A stretch of 59,862 bases of DNA from Hypholoma sublateritium FD-334 SS-4 (taxonomy: Eukaryota > Basidiomycota > Agaricomycetes > Agaricales > Strophariaceae). Of the stretch, positions 11,565 through 24,349 are shown piece by piece (the first letter of the stretch is position 1; each line of letters starts with the position of its first letter). The position numbers and the translations under genes are program-made. The stretch is taken from NCBI GenBank assembly GCA_000827495.1, contig KN817658.1, positions 25,081-84,942 of the forward strand, read 5' to 3'. The notes under the pieces were generated by a model, which was not told the origin of the DNA, made no database searches, and saw only the letters and a program-made list of their open reading frames with translations.

Positions 11565-13565
11565 AGACAGTTGTGAAGCGGGCTTAAAAACGGTTGACCT
11601 TCGGAGTCCGGTTGGTTGGTCGTGAGGTGGAAAAATGGTAAAACTTTACCGTAAACCTGGACATAAGTCCTTGAAAAAGAACATAGATTACATAATCTAT
11701 ATATTACCCCGCATTTTACTCCTGACGTAATTCGTGCTTTGCATCAAAGGTGAGATGAAATGGCAGGGGTCGACGGGGCGGCCACGGTACAATCGGAACC
11801 TCTTTTGCGGGTGGAAAAGATACTGAGCTATGTAGCAACCGACATTTTGAGCTTCTCTGCACGCTGCTAAACTGCTTTCGCATTCAGCCCCGCGCCATCG
11901 TTCGGCGCAGCGCAGGTCCCATCTTAAAGCCGTACGTATTTGCAATGCCAAGCAGACCGTAGGCAAATGAAAGACCAGATACATGCTGCTGAAAATGACG
12001 ATTGTAAATGATAAATCCGACGGCAGAGACCGAGCGGCGAGAGCACACCTTAAATTCACGACTTTCTGCCGCATGTAACCACTTTTATGACTAAACTGCC
12101 CTTCCTGAAGCCCAGAGAAACTTCCTTGACCAGATTGCCCATACACTAAGCCTTTCGGACATTCACTCTAGCCCTAGCGCAACGTCGTGGAAAACCCTGC
12201 AGGAACAAGTTAGCGAGGTAACAAGGACAAATGACGATGTTAACAACCTACCTTTCCTCTCACAGTTTCAATTGATCAACAAATGTGAAAACACCGGATG
12301 CAGTGCAGATCTGGACAATCGTGAGCCGCCGTACGCTCGGACACGCGCCCACAACGGCTCATAACGACGAGCAGGGTCCCCGACGTTCTGAAGCGAGAAA
12401 TTTAGGGCAGCTAGGCAATTAGGTTAGTCAGTCGGACTCCCTTTCACCTTCCTCTTGAGTATAAATTCTCATCCGCACCACCAACCCCTAGGCCGTCTAT
12501 TGTTAAGCAGCCAATAGGCTTCACAGAGGCCTTGGTATTGTTATAATACGGGCGTCATTCGACGGCCATGCGCTTCTATCCTTTATAAAACGCTTGTATT
12601 CGCATACGGACAAAAATGACTGACAATATTTAACGGAGCCAGAGCTACCGTATTGCGAAAATAATCTCTTGAGTAATCCAGTATATCCGACTTCACCGAC
12701 TGCCTACAATCACTTCAGCGGGCTTCGAAATTTAAAAAGAAAGATGCGAGCCAACCTCCAGCCCTTTTTTGCCCATGCTTGCGCCAAGACGCACGCCGGC
12801 ACTCGTTCTCCTAGTGCGGTCATCAGCGTTGTGTCACACGTAGCGTTTCTTGAGTGCAACCTCATCGTCGGCTGCCGATCTCCGTTTAGCGACCACCTGT
12901 CTAGCCAAATTTTGCCACTCCCCACTAGGTTTGCAGTGGGACACAAAGATAGAGTTGCGAAGAGCCAACGAAGGAAAAGATATATGGGAACGGGGAGCGC
13001 AGGTGCCGTAGTGAAGGTTCATAGAGGCGTCGTCCGACCCCATACGCCACTTTGAACCAAAGGGTGGCCTTTCGGCGAATGTGAATGAAGGCTAAACAGT
13101 ATATATACTGCCTAAGCACAACCTCTTCTATTGTGCGGAACGTTCCGGGGGTGGGGGAGGAGGGGTATGTAGCGCCTCGTAGTATTTGAGGGCCCATGTA
13201 GCACCCAACTGCAACAAGTCAGCAGCCAGATACAGCAGAGGACCGCGAGGGCAGAGCGATAACTCACAATTTGAGGACGACCGAGTCTGCGTACGTGTCT
13301 CATAGAGCCGAAAGAGACTTTGTGGTGCAATTCTTCTTAAATACTTAAGAGAAGGGATCGTGCATATCGACATTTTCAACTTGGAGCGAGGTAACTCAAA
13401 ACAGCGCAATCGCAGTGCCAGGTGCGGGCTAGCGCAAAAAATCCAGAATGTGGGGACATTGATATTGATATTGAACGTGAACGTTGAACGATAACGTTTA
13501 CACTTGAGTTGTTGATTACATAATTCGAAAGGCTATGTCAAACTAGTTGTACTAAGTATATGCAA
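11565..13565. other. long stretch without a supported gene
   Basis: Open frames here (for example minus 12146-11697 and plus 12669-13055) lack any family pattern, splice-consistent extension or coding-like composition. TATA-like and AT-rich patches occur, but I cannot assign them. Confidence 0.4.
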
Positions 13566-14706
13566 TTAACAAAAGTCTTCGGTAAGGTTCCACAAAGCAG
13601 TGTGTTGTACTGGTCCGAGAATATTCTCCAAAGAAATCGGCTCTTCATTGAACATTGAAGGAGGAATACGATAATCTGGATAGCCTTGGGCAAAAATATT
13701 AAATGGAAGATGTTGACCGGAGTGCAGTGACAAGGGTGGAGACTCCGGTGGTAAGATGACTGAAAATCAACTGAAAATTAGAAATATGATCAAATAGACC
13801 GCATACAAGCGTCGTTGTTGAGCTATGTATACACACCGTCACGTCCGATTATACGAGATACATTCTGGGACTCTGAATGCCTCCCAATGGGGGTCGTTCG
13901 ACGGTTGAATCCAGGTCCGCGAGTCGAAGAATTGCTCTGATTTTGGGCTCCTGCACTGTGCAGGGCGTGAAGAACCTTGTTTAGGGTTGAAATCAACTGC
14001 CGTTGCTGGGACAGTACGACAGATAGATCGGCTTCAATCGAAGTAGTACGTCTGGATTAGTAATATTCATGTCAGGTTCTAGAAAATATGCGTAGTCAAA
14101 TAAGATAGTGCTCACTCCACCAGTAAGGAAACTAGTTGATTATTTGCGTGTCCGTTGCTTTTAAGAGAAGATAGTGTTCTATCATATATTGGTGATCAGC
14201 GGCAGTCAACATCCTATAGTCAGTACTCACTCGGTGAGTGCCAAATGCGCTGGCGGCTGAAGATAACAGTCTGTGAAAAGTGGAGGCTCCAGTGCCACTG
14301 CATAATGAGCGCTCCTAGAAGAGAGGCTTTATGGCTAGTGAGACCTAAGAATTTACGTGTGATACCAGAGCTCACTCTGCAAGAGGCAGGAGTCGTTGCT
14401 GGCCGTCCAGAAATTCGGAAAAGTCTGGACCAATAGAAATTGTAGAGCTGAGCATAGAAGTCGACATAGAGCTTCAGCAATAATTTCCGTTGAAATTAGA
14501 GACAACACTTACGCCGTGGAATTATCCTCAGCCGTGACATGGTTGTGTTCATTTAGGGGCATGCTCACTCCAGCTGCGTAGTTGGAGGGAAGGGCTCTCA
14601 TATTCGGGACAGGAACCGCTCGGTCGACGCTTTTTAATAGAAACAAGTAAAACCCTGCTCCTGGGATCCTCGCAGGAACGGGTGTTTTTGTTGGTGACAT
14701 GTGCAT
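13566..14706 (-). CDS. hypothetical multi-exon protein
   Basis: Minus-strand exons 14706-14513, 14471-14376 and 14270-14231 join in phase with good splice sites. Later exons at ~14058-13845 (VVLSQQRQLISTLNKVLHAL, then a Ser/Arg-rich stretch) and ~13775-13566 (ending GPVQHTALWNLTEDFC-stop) also join to each other in phase. The connection between the third exon and ~14058 could not be resolved in frame, so a small exon or non-canonical site is missing, or the gene is damaged. I recognise no domain. The composition (polar, Ser/Pro/Gln-rich with one short coiled segment) would suit a regulatory protein, but that is a guess. Confidence 0.45.
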
Positions 14707-17546
14707 TAAATGTCAGCTTGATGTCAGTATAGATACTTGGTTATTTTACCTATAAATCTGCGGCCTTTCTTGTTGTCTTTGCGACTTGAGGTTCATGCAC
14801 AGCCGTAGACGGTAATGCGATTCTCTGGTTTTGATTCTTCCAAGATTAATCTGTCAATAAGGCTGGAGCCTTCTGGACAGGCTGAAATTACTTACAAATC
14901 ACTTACTCGCAAAATTGATCAGTGGGAATTGGTGTCGTTAATGATTCAGGTCAATCCTAGTGTGGGTTTTAAAGATTGACGTTTGCAGCAAGTCTGCAGG
15001 CTCGTCGTTCAAGTCACTTGCGTCACTGTTCGGTCGGTGCTAGACTCCGCCCGGGGATATCACATCAAGGGGCTTTATCGGCAAGTAAAAAAATCCAAGG
15101 CCGATTATGAGAGCATTGCCGAACGTTGCCGAAGCGGTTTGTCAATATTACCAATGCATCCGGCTCCTTGCTGTCGCCCTCAGCTGGGATGGACCCACTG
15201 GGAAGGCACATACTAGCATACTATGCCATTGAGCAATGTCAGAACTCAGACAAAGAATTTTTAATAAGCATTGCATTAAAAATAATTTGTAGAAGGAGTG
15301 AACAACACCTCAGTTTCGAAGGCAAGGCCTGAAAGGGTGTTTAGATAGATATTAATCGGTTTTAAACAGGTGTGTTTACTCGAGGTCAATGCGCCGATAC
15401 AAGGCCATCCTCGTCACGCGCACATACAGGTCACTGCCGCAGTGTACACCTCCTCATCGGCGGTCCAACCCACCTGCGGTGACCATATATGCCCCACCTT
15501 CGGTCACTGCCAGTGTGCACACCGCGACAGCAGTGGTCTAACCGAACCGCGGTGTCCACTTATGGGCCTCTCCAAGAAGAAATATAGGTTAGATAGATAT
15601 AGTATTGAATATTGTCATTTATATTTTTCTCAGCTTACCGTCTCTTCCGTCACCGAACATAATAGTAAGTGCACCACAGTTGGGCACACCAATCTTATGA
15701 TGCTGCGTTGTCTTCACCTCGTTTCCCCACTTTTCTGTGTGGGCCTAGCGCCCATAACCTATCCATGTGTGCGATTCCTCAGCTTGCAAGCGCGCGCGCT
15801 GCATACTGGAAGCAGGAACGGTGCATGCGTGTGACAATGTGGTGACGGTTGGTCGAACTGGATTGCAAGGCACTAGATATGCTGGCGGTATTTCTGGACA
15901 ATATGGGAGATAGTATCCGCTGAAAAGATGCGGATCTTGTGCGGATTGTGCATTGTCTCGCGCTGCGTCTGCTACTTGATCCAGTTTTTGTCATAATTAC
16001 CTATCGCGGCCATGCTTGTGCGTCTTGTGCTTTTATATTAAAAATATGCTTACTTTTTCTGTACGTGTGTATTGTGTTATATATGAGCACTGAGAGCAGT
16101 CGAGACTGGATGAGCTGCAGCTCGCTTAGATAAAATACTAAATGGCCCGACGCGTGGACGCGTCATTGCACGTGCCACGACGTTCGCGCCGATTCGGTCT
16201 TGCAATTGGGCCCGAAACACCGGCTAGCCGCTAGGTCAGAGATCTCCTGGCTATACTATAGGTTGATATTACTAAGGGATAATATAATGGTCGTTAGGTA
16301 GTAGCAGTAATAGATTTACAATATTTTGGGGACTAAATGTGTGAATTTTTGCTGATAAATAATGACATATTATTATTAATGCACGCCCGTACGAGTGTGC
16401 ATGACCGCCGTGTAGTGAGCGCTTGAGCCTGAGCTTGAAGCTTGATCTTGAGCGCTTATCCCTCCTTCAAATTTCGAATCGCAGACAGTTGGAAGATATG
16501 ATGATGGATTTGTCATCGGCATGTTGAATGTCCGCCGGGAAGTCCAAAGTCGCGTGTGACGCATCAGTCACGCGGCATGGCTATCACCATCAGGAGCCTG
16601 TTTGTAGGTCGCCCGTGCCCACCGACGTGTCCAACTTCTACTATTAAAATGGCGCTTTGAAACCAGCCAATACTTACTTTTACGGTGCGTCTATCCGTTG
16701 CTGAACTTCTTAACGGTTCCAGGGCTGAAATTCTCCGTGCTTAGAAAGCTTTAGGCCCGTATATGAAAGTCCGGAAAAGATATGCAAGGCGTGGCTTCAC
16801 TTCGATATTTCATCAACTCCCAGCAAGTCTGAGTCTGGGTAGAAGATAATGGCTATGCTTCTGGGCCTCTTTTGCTTTGTTTTATTCAGCGGCTTTTTCT
16901 TCCGCTCATCGCTACGTCTCCCGTTCGAACTCTGCTGCCTTCCGCTATACCTGTTTCTGAGAGGTGATATGCAAGTGAGATTCTTAATAACTGGTGAGCC
17001 ATAATCGTTCAATTTGAACTACTAGAATATCAATCTTACTCGAAAGTCAAAGGCCTCCAAGAGACTTATGCACGCTTCAAGACACCCCAGATATTGTACA
17101 AACACAGCGCGAAACATTCATTAAGCATCTAAACGCATCCCAAGCCTATTGCCCCTCACCCATATCACTTTCCTCAATTGATTGGACAAACCATCCTCGT
17201 GGCCCTATTCGCACACGTGAACTGTCATCGATCATGGTCGCACTTATCCCGGAGGCCGCAAATCCGACTTGCGGCTGCGGCTCTGCTAGCTTAAGAGGAT
17301 GCGCCTACGCGTTAAGCTCGAATGCATCGTCACGCAGTTATTTCCTTCGTCGCCCACCCAAACCGGACACACGCGTCTCAGCACGCTGTGTTGCGAACTC
17401 AAAGGAAAGAGGGTCGTGAGAATAATGCCGGAAACCTATATTAAGAGCGCCTTTATTCGCCTGTCTTTCTTACTTTACTCATTCTCTCTTCTCAGTAGAT
17501 CTAGACCCATTCGCATCACCGCCACCTCAGCTCCCTAGGTCAAGCA
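14707..17546. other. gene-poor interval with a ~70 bp imperfect tandem duplication
   Basis: I find no gene. At ~15429-15570 two imperfect ~70 bp units follow one another, each beginning GGTCACTGCC and containing CGGTCCAACC / TGGTCTAACC-like text. Two ACGCGT-rich patches lie near 16150. Plus-strand frames at 17230-17540 are short and unsupported. Confidence 0.4.
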
Positions 17547-18075
17547 ATGTCCAATACCTCCAACTCTAATGACGACGAGACCACAGTAAAAGAATGATAT
17601 GTTCTTTGTGATAATTAGCTGACTCTTACCTAGCGCGAGGAAGGATTGACTTTCAAATGGTTGAAAGATGCCGCTTCTGAGAACGAATCCCTCCGCCTTC
17701 AGGTTGGACGAGCAGAAGAAGAAAACGTGTATCTCAAATCTTCTTTGAGCCGTGCCATCGAAGTGAGTGGGTGAACACCCTTATATAGGCCAACTTTTGA
17801 CCTGCAGCGCCTTGTTATAGGAACAACGACTTGCGTCTGAAAAGCACTCTAATGAAATTGCCAAATTGCAGGCGGTACATATGTGCCTTTCTTTCGCATG
17901 ACCGTTACCCACTTATGCATTGCTACAGACCCTCGAGTCCGCTTTGGCCGATAAAGATCAAATCACGAGAGACTTGGCCTCAGTCACGGAACAGCGAGAC
18001 AAGGCCGTGGCTAGTCATAATCGCTTGCGAAATGATTGTCTTGAGCTAATGGCATCGATGGAAACATTTGTGTAA
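17547..18075 (+). CDS. small coiled-coil protein, 122 aa, four exons
   Basis: Exons 17547-17585, 17634-17762, 17821-17874 and 17929-18075 are all joined in phase 0. The protein begins MSNTSNSNDDETT and is then almost entirely heptad-patterned and charged (ASENESLRLQVGRAEEENVY, EQRLASEKHSNEIAKLQA, ALADKDQITRDLASVTEQRD). It has no membrane segment and no recognised domain. Four short exons all joining without a stop argue for a real gene. It lies about 400 bp upstream of the RING gene on the same strand. That gene has its own coiled segment with a similar KKDRDDLIREVARLKQ pattern, so the two may share ancestry, but this is inference. Confidence 0.62.
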
Positions 18076-18469
18076 GTTGCCACACTCGACGTCTTGAGCC
18101 TTAAGCATTGATAACACACTCAAGTCACGAGCCGTGGCGTCTTTGAACCAAGCCCCTTCCATGTCATCGCGTAATGTACTGTCAGTAGTTATTTGGATTT
18201 GTCGCGGCATACAGAAATAGATCGGTGGGGGTGTTATATCTGCCTCTCCATGAGGCCTTATGATTTTTGATCGGTGACCATCCGGCTCTTTATTCTCGTG
18301 TTTTTATTTCTATGGCCACTCTTGCAAATTTGAATGGCCGTTTGTCGAATGGATTCCTTTCTTGTGCAGAGTCTGGCCACCGCTGAATTGGCTGCAAACT
18401 AACATAAAAAGTACTGCTTCGATTTGCATGAACACCGCATCCTCCCGTTGGCTACTTATTCTATCATAC

Positions 18470-19261
18470 ATGCCTGCCACTCCTACTGTAAGGAGGTCTT
18501 TACGACAAGCTCGCGCGCGCCCGTTGCTCGACGCTATTCCAGCAGGTTCAACTTCAACTTCACCGAACGTCCGATCTCCACGCGCAAAACCGCGCACATA
18601 TGGAAAGCGGGCAACGGAGGCCATGCTAATTTCCGACGACGATGAGGACCCGCCAACCGTTCAGGTACGAATATAATTGATACATTCAATCAATTAAACC
18701 GGAGTCAATCATGAGCATTAGGAAATGGTTACAGGCGTATTTGCTAGTCAGGCGAGGAGGGAGTTGAAGGTCGTGAAGAAAGATCGTGACGACCTAATCC
18801 GGGAGGTGGCCCGACTCAAACAGGAAAGAGACTTTTTATCTCCCGTAAGCAGTGGCAATTGTTCGTTTTTCGTTTACATACATAACGCTGAATCTACTCC
18901 GCCTTCTGCATATCCAGATCGTGGACGCTGTGAAACAGTTCTCATTATGCGCAATTTGCTATGATTACTTTCATAGACCCGTCGTGTGCGCTCTTCAAAT
19001 AGTTCTGAAATGGCCCATAGGAAACAAATACTTACTATATGATATAGACTCCGTTGTGGGCACACCTTCTGCGAAAAGTGCTTCAACAGCGAATGCATTG
19101 CCCAGACAACTCGGGTTGATCCAGACGCAAGTCAAACAGCTATTGCTACGGCACTCCATGCTTATTACTGCCCAACCTGCCGCACTCTCACTGACCGCAG
19201 CATCCCGCCTAATAGCATCCATGGACTTCACGACACTTTAACCCAGCTTCCGCGAGAGTGA
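18470..19261 (+). CDS. RING-finger protein (C3HC4), 199 aa
   Basis: Exons 18470-18664, 18722-18844, 18918-18985 and 19048-19261 have intron phases 0, 0 and 2, and total 600 coding bases. The N-terminus is basic and Arg/Pro-rich (MPATPTVRRSLRQARARP), followed by an acidic patch. A coiled coil (RRELKVVKKDRDDLIREVAR) comes next, then a C-terminal RING: CAIC ... VLRCGHTFCEKC ... CPTC, with eight metal ligands in C3HC4 order. The RING plus coiled-coil layout suggests an E3 ubiquitin ligase that dimerises through the coil; substrates are unknown. The start is fixed by similarity to the second RING gene at 41586, which begins with the same MPATPT motif. Confidence 0.82.
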
Positions 19262-20701
19262 AGATATACTACTAGCGGTTCAGAAGTACGAATACTATAC
19301 ATAATACTACGCTTCTGCGATATTATATTTAATTTCAAACAAAGGTGTTTCGCTCGCAGTGAGCACTCTGCGGCTGTCAAAAAATGTGATCGATATTTGG
19401 ACGCGCCCCTGCAGCGCGTCGCGTGTGTTCTCTGCGATATCATCTTAAATATACCTCATACACTCGCGAATTGATTGGCGGACGCCCCAAAAATAAAATT
19501 GAAGTCGCACGCCGTGCTCCTCTTGAATGGAAGGTGTACCCCACTCACTGTGGGGCCTGTAAGACAGGTAAGCGGCACGGTAATCGAAAGAAAGGGATAG
19601 CTGACGCACTAGGGGCGGGATGTTGGATCGAGGTGATGGGTACGTTCTCAAAGCATTCGTCGGACGTCTAAAATTAAATTGAGCGTGCGGACGCATTTGC
19701 GCATGTGCTGTTGGTGTAAGATGTGCACCGCGTAGAGCTACTGGGAACTGAAAGGTGTGTCCTCAGAGCGATTGGCGGATGCTCAAATATTGAGTCGGAC
19801 CGCCGCGTCACTCGCTCTCAGCATTGGGCTACACGCGCTTTGTCACATGTGCCGGAAAGTGCATGCCGCTCCCTAGGAAGTGGGAGGATGAAGGTAATGA
19901 GCGCGTTGTCGGTGTGCTGCCAGAGAGATTGGCAGATGCTCGTGCAGAACAAGAGGTACATCAGGGCCGGATTAGCGCTCATTATAGTAAAATGCCAAGC
20001 CTCTTACCTCCCGCCGGATTGACCAAATCAGCACCGGATTACCGTAGTAGGGGTCCGAGGATGATGTTGCAGAAGTTGGGCGCGATGCAGTTTGTTCGGG
20101 GTCCGCAGATGCGTCATCAGCAGAAGATGCGTTCATATTGAAGGACTGGCGTCCGGAAGATATCAACAGGGACGTGTTGGCATGGCTGGCGTCTGAGATC
20201 CACCGGCTCCGCGCTTTTTCCTGAGAGAGCAGAAACTCGCGTTCGTAACGAACTTCTCCATCCGATACTTGCTTTCCTATCTTCTAGAATGTTGAGACCG
20301 GCGGATCGATCTCGTTTGGCCTGTAAGATGACGCCATGCTGCCATTTTGATGACGGCGGAGGCCTCTGGTTACCCAAAATCTGGTGAAGGTGGCCTGTCT
20401 GCATTCCAGGGCTCCGTTTTCGGGCGTGACAGCAGAGAGGTGATCGTGCGCGATCGAGGAGCGTACATGATGAACAACTTGAATACTGAAAAGAGACGCC
20501 CAGAAAGAGCACGTGACCATTACATCAGCATTCCCGGTGACGGCCGGCCAGGACGCCGTCCCCCGTCACCAGGAATGCGGTAATGCGATATAGAACAATC
20601 ATCTCTTTGTGACACAGTATCGATGAAGGTATTCACTGATTTGGCGATTTGGCCACAAAGGGCATCTCCTGGTATATATTCGAAAACAACGTAGACGCTG
20701 G
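19262..20701. other. no secure gene; one possible minus-strand exon
   Basis: A minus-strand frame at ~20290-20000 reads EVRYEREFLLSQEKARSRW and continues without stop for about 95 codons, so it may be an exon. No partner exon or domain was found. On the plus strand 19824-20141 is also open, so the strand is ambiguous. Confidence 0.3.
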
Positions 20702-21215
20702 ATGCCCAAATCTCATCTCATTTCTGAAATGCCGTCGCCACCCCCTTCCCCTGCGCTCCTACGCATCCAGAACTCCGCCACTATGGCCGCCTCAGATCCC
20801 GGCTTGAAGTACGCGCTCAGTCGTGGCATCTCCGACATCACAATCCGCTCTTCGGATGGAGTACTTTTATTTCTCCATCGCAAGAATCTGGAAGCCATTA
20901 CAAAGGCATTCAACACACCCGAGTTTCTAGGCGACTATCAGTTGAACGACGGCATAATATCTCTGCCAGAACGCTCCGATACATTGGAAATTGTGTTCTC
21001 ATTCATCTATCCCAACAAGCACCCTAACTTGCGTGGGCTAAAGTTCGAAGAGCTCTCAGAAATTCGAGATGCCGTCGAGAAATACCAGGTCTTTCCGGCT
21101 ATGAACACATGTGAAAGGCGCTTAATGTAAGTCGATTGTTAATCAAGACCTAACTTATAATCATCTTCGGCTTTTCAGGGAAATAGGATGCATTACGCTA
21201 AATTATACTGAGTAG
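20702..21215 (+). CDS. BTB/POZ domain protein, 153 aa
   Basis: Exon 1 is 20702-21126. The intron 21127-21178 (GTAAGT...TTTCAG) splits a Met codon, and exon 2 runs 21179-21215 to TAG. Residues ~45-140 form a BTB fold as found in the large Agaricomycete BTB family: SDITIRSSDGVLLFLHRKNL, then LPERSDTLEIVFSFIYPNKH, then ELSEIRDAVEKYQVFPAMNT. Members are usually near 300 residues with a helical C-terminal half. Here the second exon adds only twelve residues, so this is a short or truncated copy. BTB proteins commonly act as dimerising adaptors, for example for cullin-3 ligases; no partner is indicated here. Confidence 0.75.
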
Positions 21216-21794
21216 TAGTGTTGGGGAAACGCAACGATTGGCTGTACCAGAACGGTTAGATATTAAACGTTACCCTTTATTTTCGAGCATTTGTAAAGCT
21301 TATGTATACATAAACACCTGCCAGCAGTCACTGTAGTTGATTGATTCTATACATGAATAATTGTTTCAAATTTGGTACAAAATGGGTCACAATAAATTAC
21401 ACCTTGGCCGTTCTCTTTGTGGGGCTTCTCCTCTGCACAGTCGCTTCGGAGATCCAACATGGCGAAAAACCTCTGACAAAATTGAAGGAGTACGACCTGT
21501 TCGAAAACTCACGCTTGTAGCCTACGTCTATCGGCAGCCAGCGGTGATTTTCCCAACACCATACCTGCACCCTCGACGGTTCGTTCCCGAGAACTCTGTG
21601 CACCACCACGTCCCCGCTTGTGAACGCCCTTCCTCCTGCGTTAATGGGAGGCGATGTGATGGGCGTTTTCCCCGCCGATTCATACCAATTAAAACAACCT
21701 TGATTTCGGATCCTCCTTTCAATGGGGTTGGCGTAGAATGGATGAATCTGTTGAATGATCAGTCTTGAAGTAAAAACCTAAGAACATCACAAAC

Positions 21795-22577
21795 CTTTAC
21801 AGCAGAAGCAGCTGAACGATCGGCCGATGTCGATGCCCTTGGTTCTGAGTAAGACGAGCCTGGGTGAGCGGAGTCGTCCGAACGAGAAGTTGCCGCGCTC
21901 AGCCTCGCCGGTCGAGTGAGCAGATTCTTTCCCTTGTCGAATCGGCCGCTCCCTGTTCCAAGCCTCTCGAATCTTGTTGAACAGGAAATTAGATATAGAC
22001 CAGGCCAAGTTTATAATGAAAGTATTTACACCTCGAGCGACCCAAAACTTGTTTCGTGGTCAGAAGTAGGGCTGGGGAAGATTCAGATACCGCACGGCCA
22101 AGATTGTCATAGTTATCTACTCACGTTTGATCGACTGGTTGACGGTTGAGTACGCGACTCTGACGTCCATTTCGAGACGTACCCGCTTGAGGTCTGTGAT
22201 AATCCGAAGGAGGAGAGCCAGCATGCGAGCCAAACGCTGATTGGACAGACCTGCGTATGGTTCAGACGACATCATTACACGCCTTGATCAACTCACAGAA
22301 GCTGGGCAGTAGATCTGCGGCCTTCATTATCTTCTAGAAAACAATCTGCTTGAGACTTCTGATGATCGGGAGCAGGGTCAATGCATGGGGTCTGAGAATG
22401 GATGGCTTGAGAAATGACTGTTTCCTCGAAATTGAGAGAGTCGTCTAGAAGGGGGAGGTACATGAGACCCGCCCTAGTGGTGGATGTGGTGAAGGGTACT
22501 CTGAGCACGAAACGAGAGACTGAGTCAGGAACAAACGAGCTGGTTCCACTTTGTGCCGCTGGGAAAGGAGAGGCCAT
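21795..22577 (-). CDS. hypothetical protein, intron-containing
   Basis: A minus-strand frame starting MASPFPAAQSGTSSFVPDS at 22577 runs 94 codons to a GTGAGT donor near 22298. A following stretch (GLSNQRLARMLALLLRIITD ... RLEMDVRVAYSTVNQSIK) at ~22250-22125 ends at another GTGAGT. A third open stretch (Ser/Arg-rich) lies at ~22010-21800. Splice sites are plausible, but the last exon's frame was not fixed. No domain is recognised; the middle part is amphipathic helix. It could be a decayed gene. Confidence 0.38.
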
Positions 22578-22579
22578 TA

Positions 22580-23080
22580 GTGTATGGAGTTCGACGCTAC
22601 CCGAACGCGGTCTCTTACCTTATAATGAGGCGCGCCATGACCATTTCGGCATAAGTCGGTGGCTTCAAGTAGTCCTAGTTCTTGTTTCGAGGGTCTTAGT
22701 GTCTGCTTGGACCAGGAAAGGGCCACGTTGGCCCACGACAAGTAAAATGCATCTGGCTGTCAACTGGCTGTGGCCTTGAACGAAGGTCGGCGAGGAATGG
22801 AGTAGAACGATAGAGCTCGTATTATGTAATTGTCATGTGGATACCAATTATAGGAACGACGCTCACATGGCCTGGTGGCCCTCATCAAATCGACATAGCG
22901 CAACGCCTCAAATTTAAAAGCTTTATCATACATGCACATGCGTTGAGCCCGATCTCAGGGGTTTCCTTTGTTTTTACATAGACAAACGGCTGATATTGGT
23001 CAAAATTATTAGCGTCTAGCCGCTCTGCCACTAGATGGGGCCGGTGGGCACAAACTCCAAAGGCGGGTGAGCCACCGTGA
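22580..23080. other. intergenic
   Basis: No gene is seen. A stretch near 22990-23040 vaguely resembles tRNA arms on the minus strand but cannot be folded into a cloverleaf. Confidence 0.4.
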
Positions 23081-23085
23081 ATGCC

Positions 23086-23094
23086 TTTATAAAT
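23086..23094 (+). promoter_or_regulatory. TATA-like box of the SUN gene
   Basis: TTTATAAAT lies about 75 bases before the ATG at 23165. That spacing suits a transcription start near 23115-23120. It also argues for the 23165 start over the in-frame ATG at 23093, which overlaps the box. Confidence 0.45.
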
Positions 23095-23164
23095 GCTTTT
23101 AATTGGCGTAGACGCATTGATATCCGGTTTCTCATCTTCAGCTAGCAGTCCTCACCCTTACCTC

Positions 23165-24314
23165 ATGCCGTCACCCATGCCAAATTATTCTATGCCTGTA
23201 AATCCTTTTGCATCAAATCCACGTCAAGTCGGCGACGCTTTCTACAGAGCCAAAAGCCACCCTGAAGCACCTTTACGCAAGGTTCTTATCATTTTTTAAA
23301 CACCTCACCGTGCATGGCTTACACTGGTTACACGTTCAGGCGCCAAAAGTAAGGCACAAAGCCCCTTCGATTCGCTGGGTCTTGTCGATTTGCGGCCTAG
23401 TCTTTTGCTTTCCAGCTGTACTTCTTTGGGGAACTGTCGACGTGCAGACTCGCTGCAGCGTGGGTCTCTCGATCTGCCACACAATGCGTTTTTTATGTCA
23501 GGTCCCGGACATCTTAATTCCTTTCCACTTCAAGTTAGGATCTGTGTGCGACGCGGCCACCCGCATGCACTGGCAATTTCGCAGCTCAAACGCAGCCAAC
23601 CAATGCATGGACGCACTCCATACGCAGACTGCCGTTGTCCCTACAAAAAATGCAATATCACCTAGACCATCAGCGCCTCACAAGAACTACGCTTCCGCGG
23701 CCGACGACGCTTATATATTGAAAGAATTCACCTCTCCAACATGCGGCCTTTCGACTCCGGGTTTTTTCGCATCGGCTTTAAGGTTAATCACTGGATATGT
23801 GATACATGATATGGACGTCCCACGGCCCAACTGGATCCTCGATGAGAGCATAGTTGATGGGGAATGTTGGGAGGCCTCTGCAGCCGATGCCAAAGTTGGC
23901 ATACAGCTCTTCGAAAAAATCCACATTTCATACATTAGCGTCAATTATATCCGCGCAGACCTACTCTCCTCACTTGCAGCATCACGCACCCCCAAAAATA
24001 TCACAGTTTGGGGTCTTTTTGAAGATAAATTCATTTCGAGCCTCTCTAGCCAGACAGCGATTCGAGACATCCACCATTTTATGCAGCAAAGCTATGACCC
24101 GCCCTTCTTTATCAACCCTTCGGATCGGTTTGCTCTCCTGGCTGAAATCTGGTATGATGCATCTTCGCTAGCATCGCAGCAGCTATTTCCTGTTTCTTTT
24201 CCTACTGAGAACGCTTCAGGTGTTCGTACGATAGTGGTAGACTTCGAGACTAACAAAGGAGGTAACACTACGTGCATATATAATCTAGGTATACATGGGA
24301 TTCCAGCGTCATAA
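23165..24314 (+). CDS. SUN-domain nuclear-envelope-type protein, 363 aa
   Basis: Exon 1 is 23165-23281 and exon 2 is 23340-24314; the intron starts GTTCTT, ends TTCAG and has phase 0. Residues ~52-70 (WVLSICGLVFCFPAVLLWG) form one membrane helix after a short N-terminal tail. After a linker, residues ~170-360 match the SUN fold: NWILDESIVDGECWEASAAD, then QLFEKIHISYISVNYIRADL, then RTPKNITVWGLFEDK, closing with NTTCIYNLGIHG. SUN proteins sit in the inner nuclear membrane and bind KASH tails in the lumen to link nucleus and cytoskeleton. This copy lacks a long coiled coil between helix and SUN domain, which suggests a short or shifted oligomerisation region. Its stop codon lies 35 bases from the stop of the convergent transposase. 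Confidence 0.85.
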
Positions 24315-24349
24315 CGCGTACTTAGTTATCAATATATACCGCATTCTAT

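Noticed and set aside
11697..12146. 149-codon minus-strand frame
   Set aside because: No family pattern or hydrophobic organisation, and no splice-compatible neighbours.
22985..23060. tRNA-like text on the minus strand (TAGTGGCAGAGCGGCTAGACGC)
   Set aside because: No acceptor stem or T-arm can be paired and no cloverleaf can be drawn.
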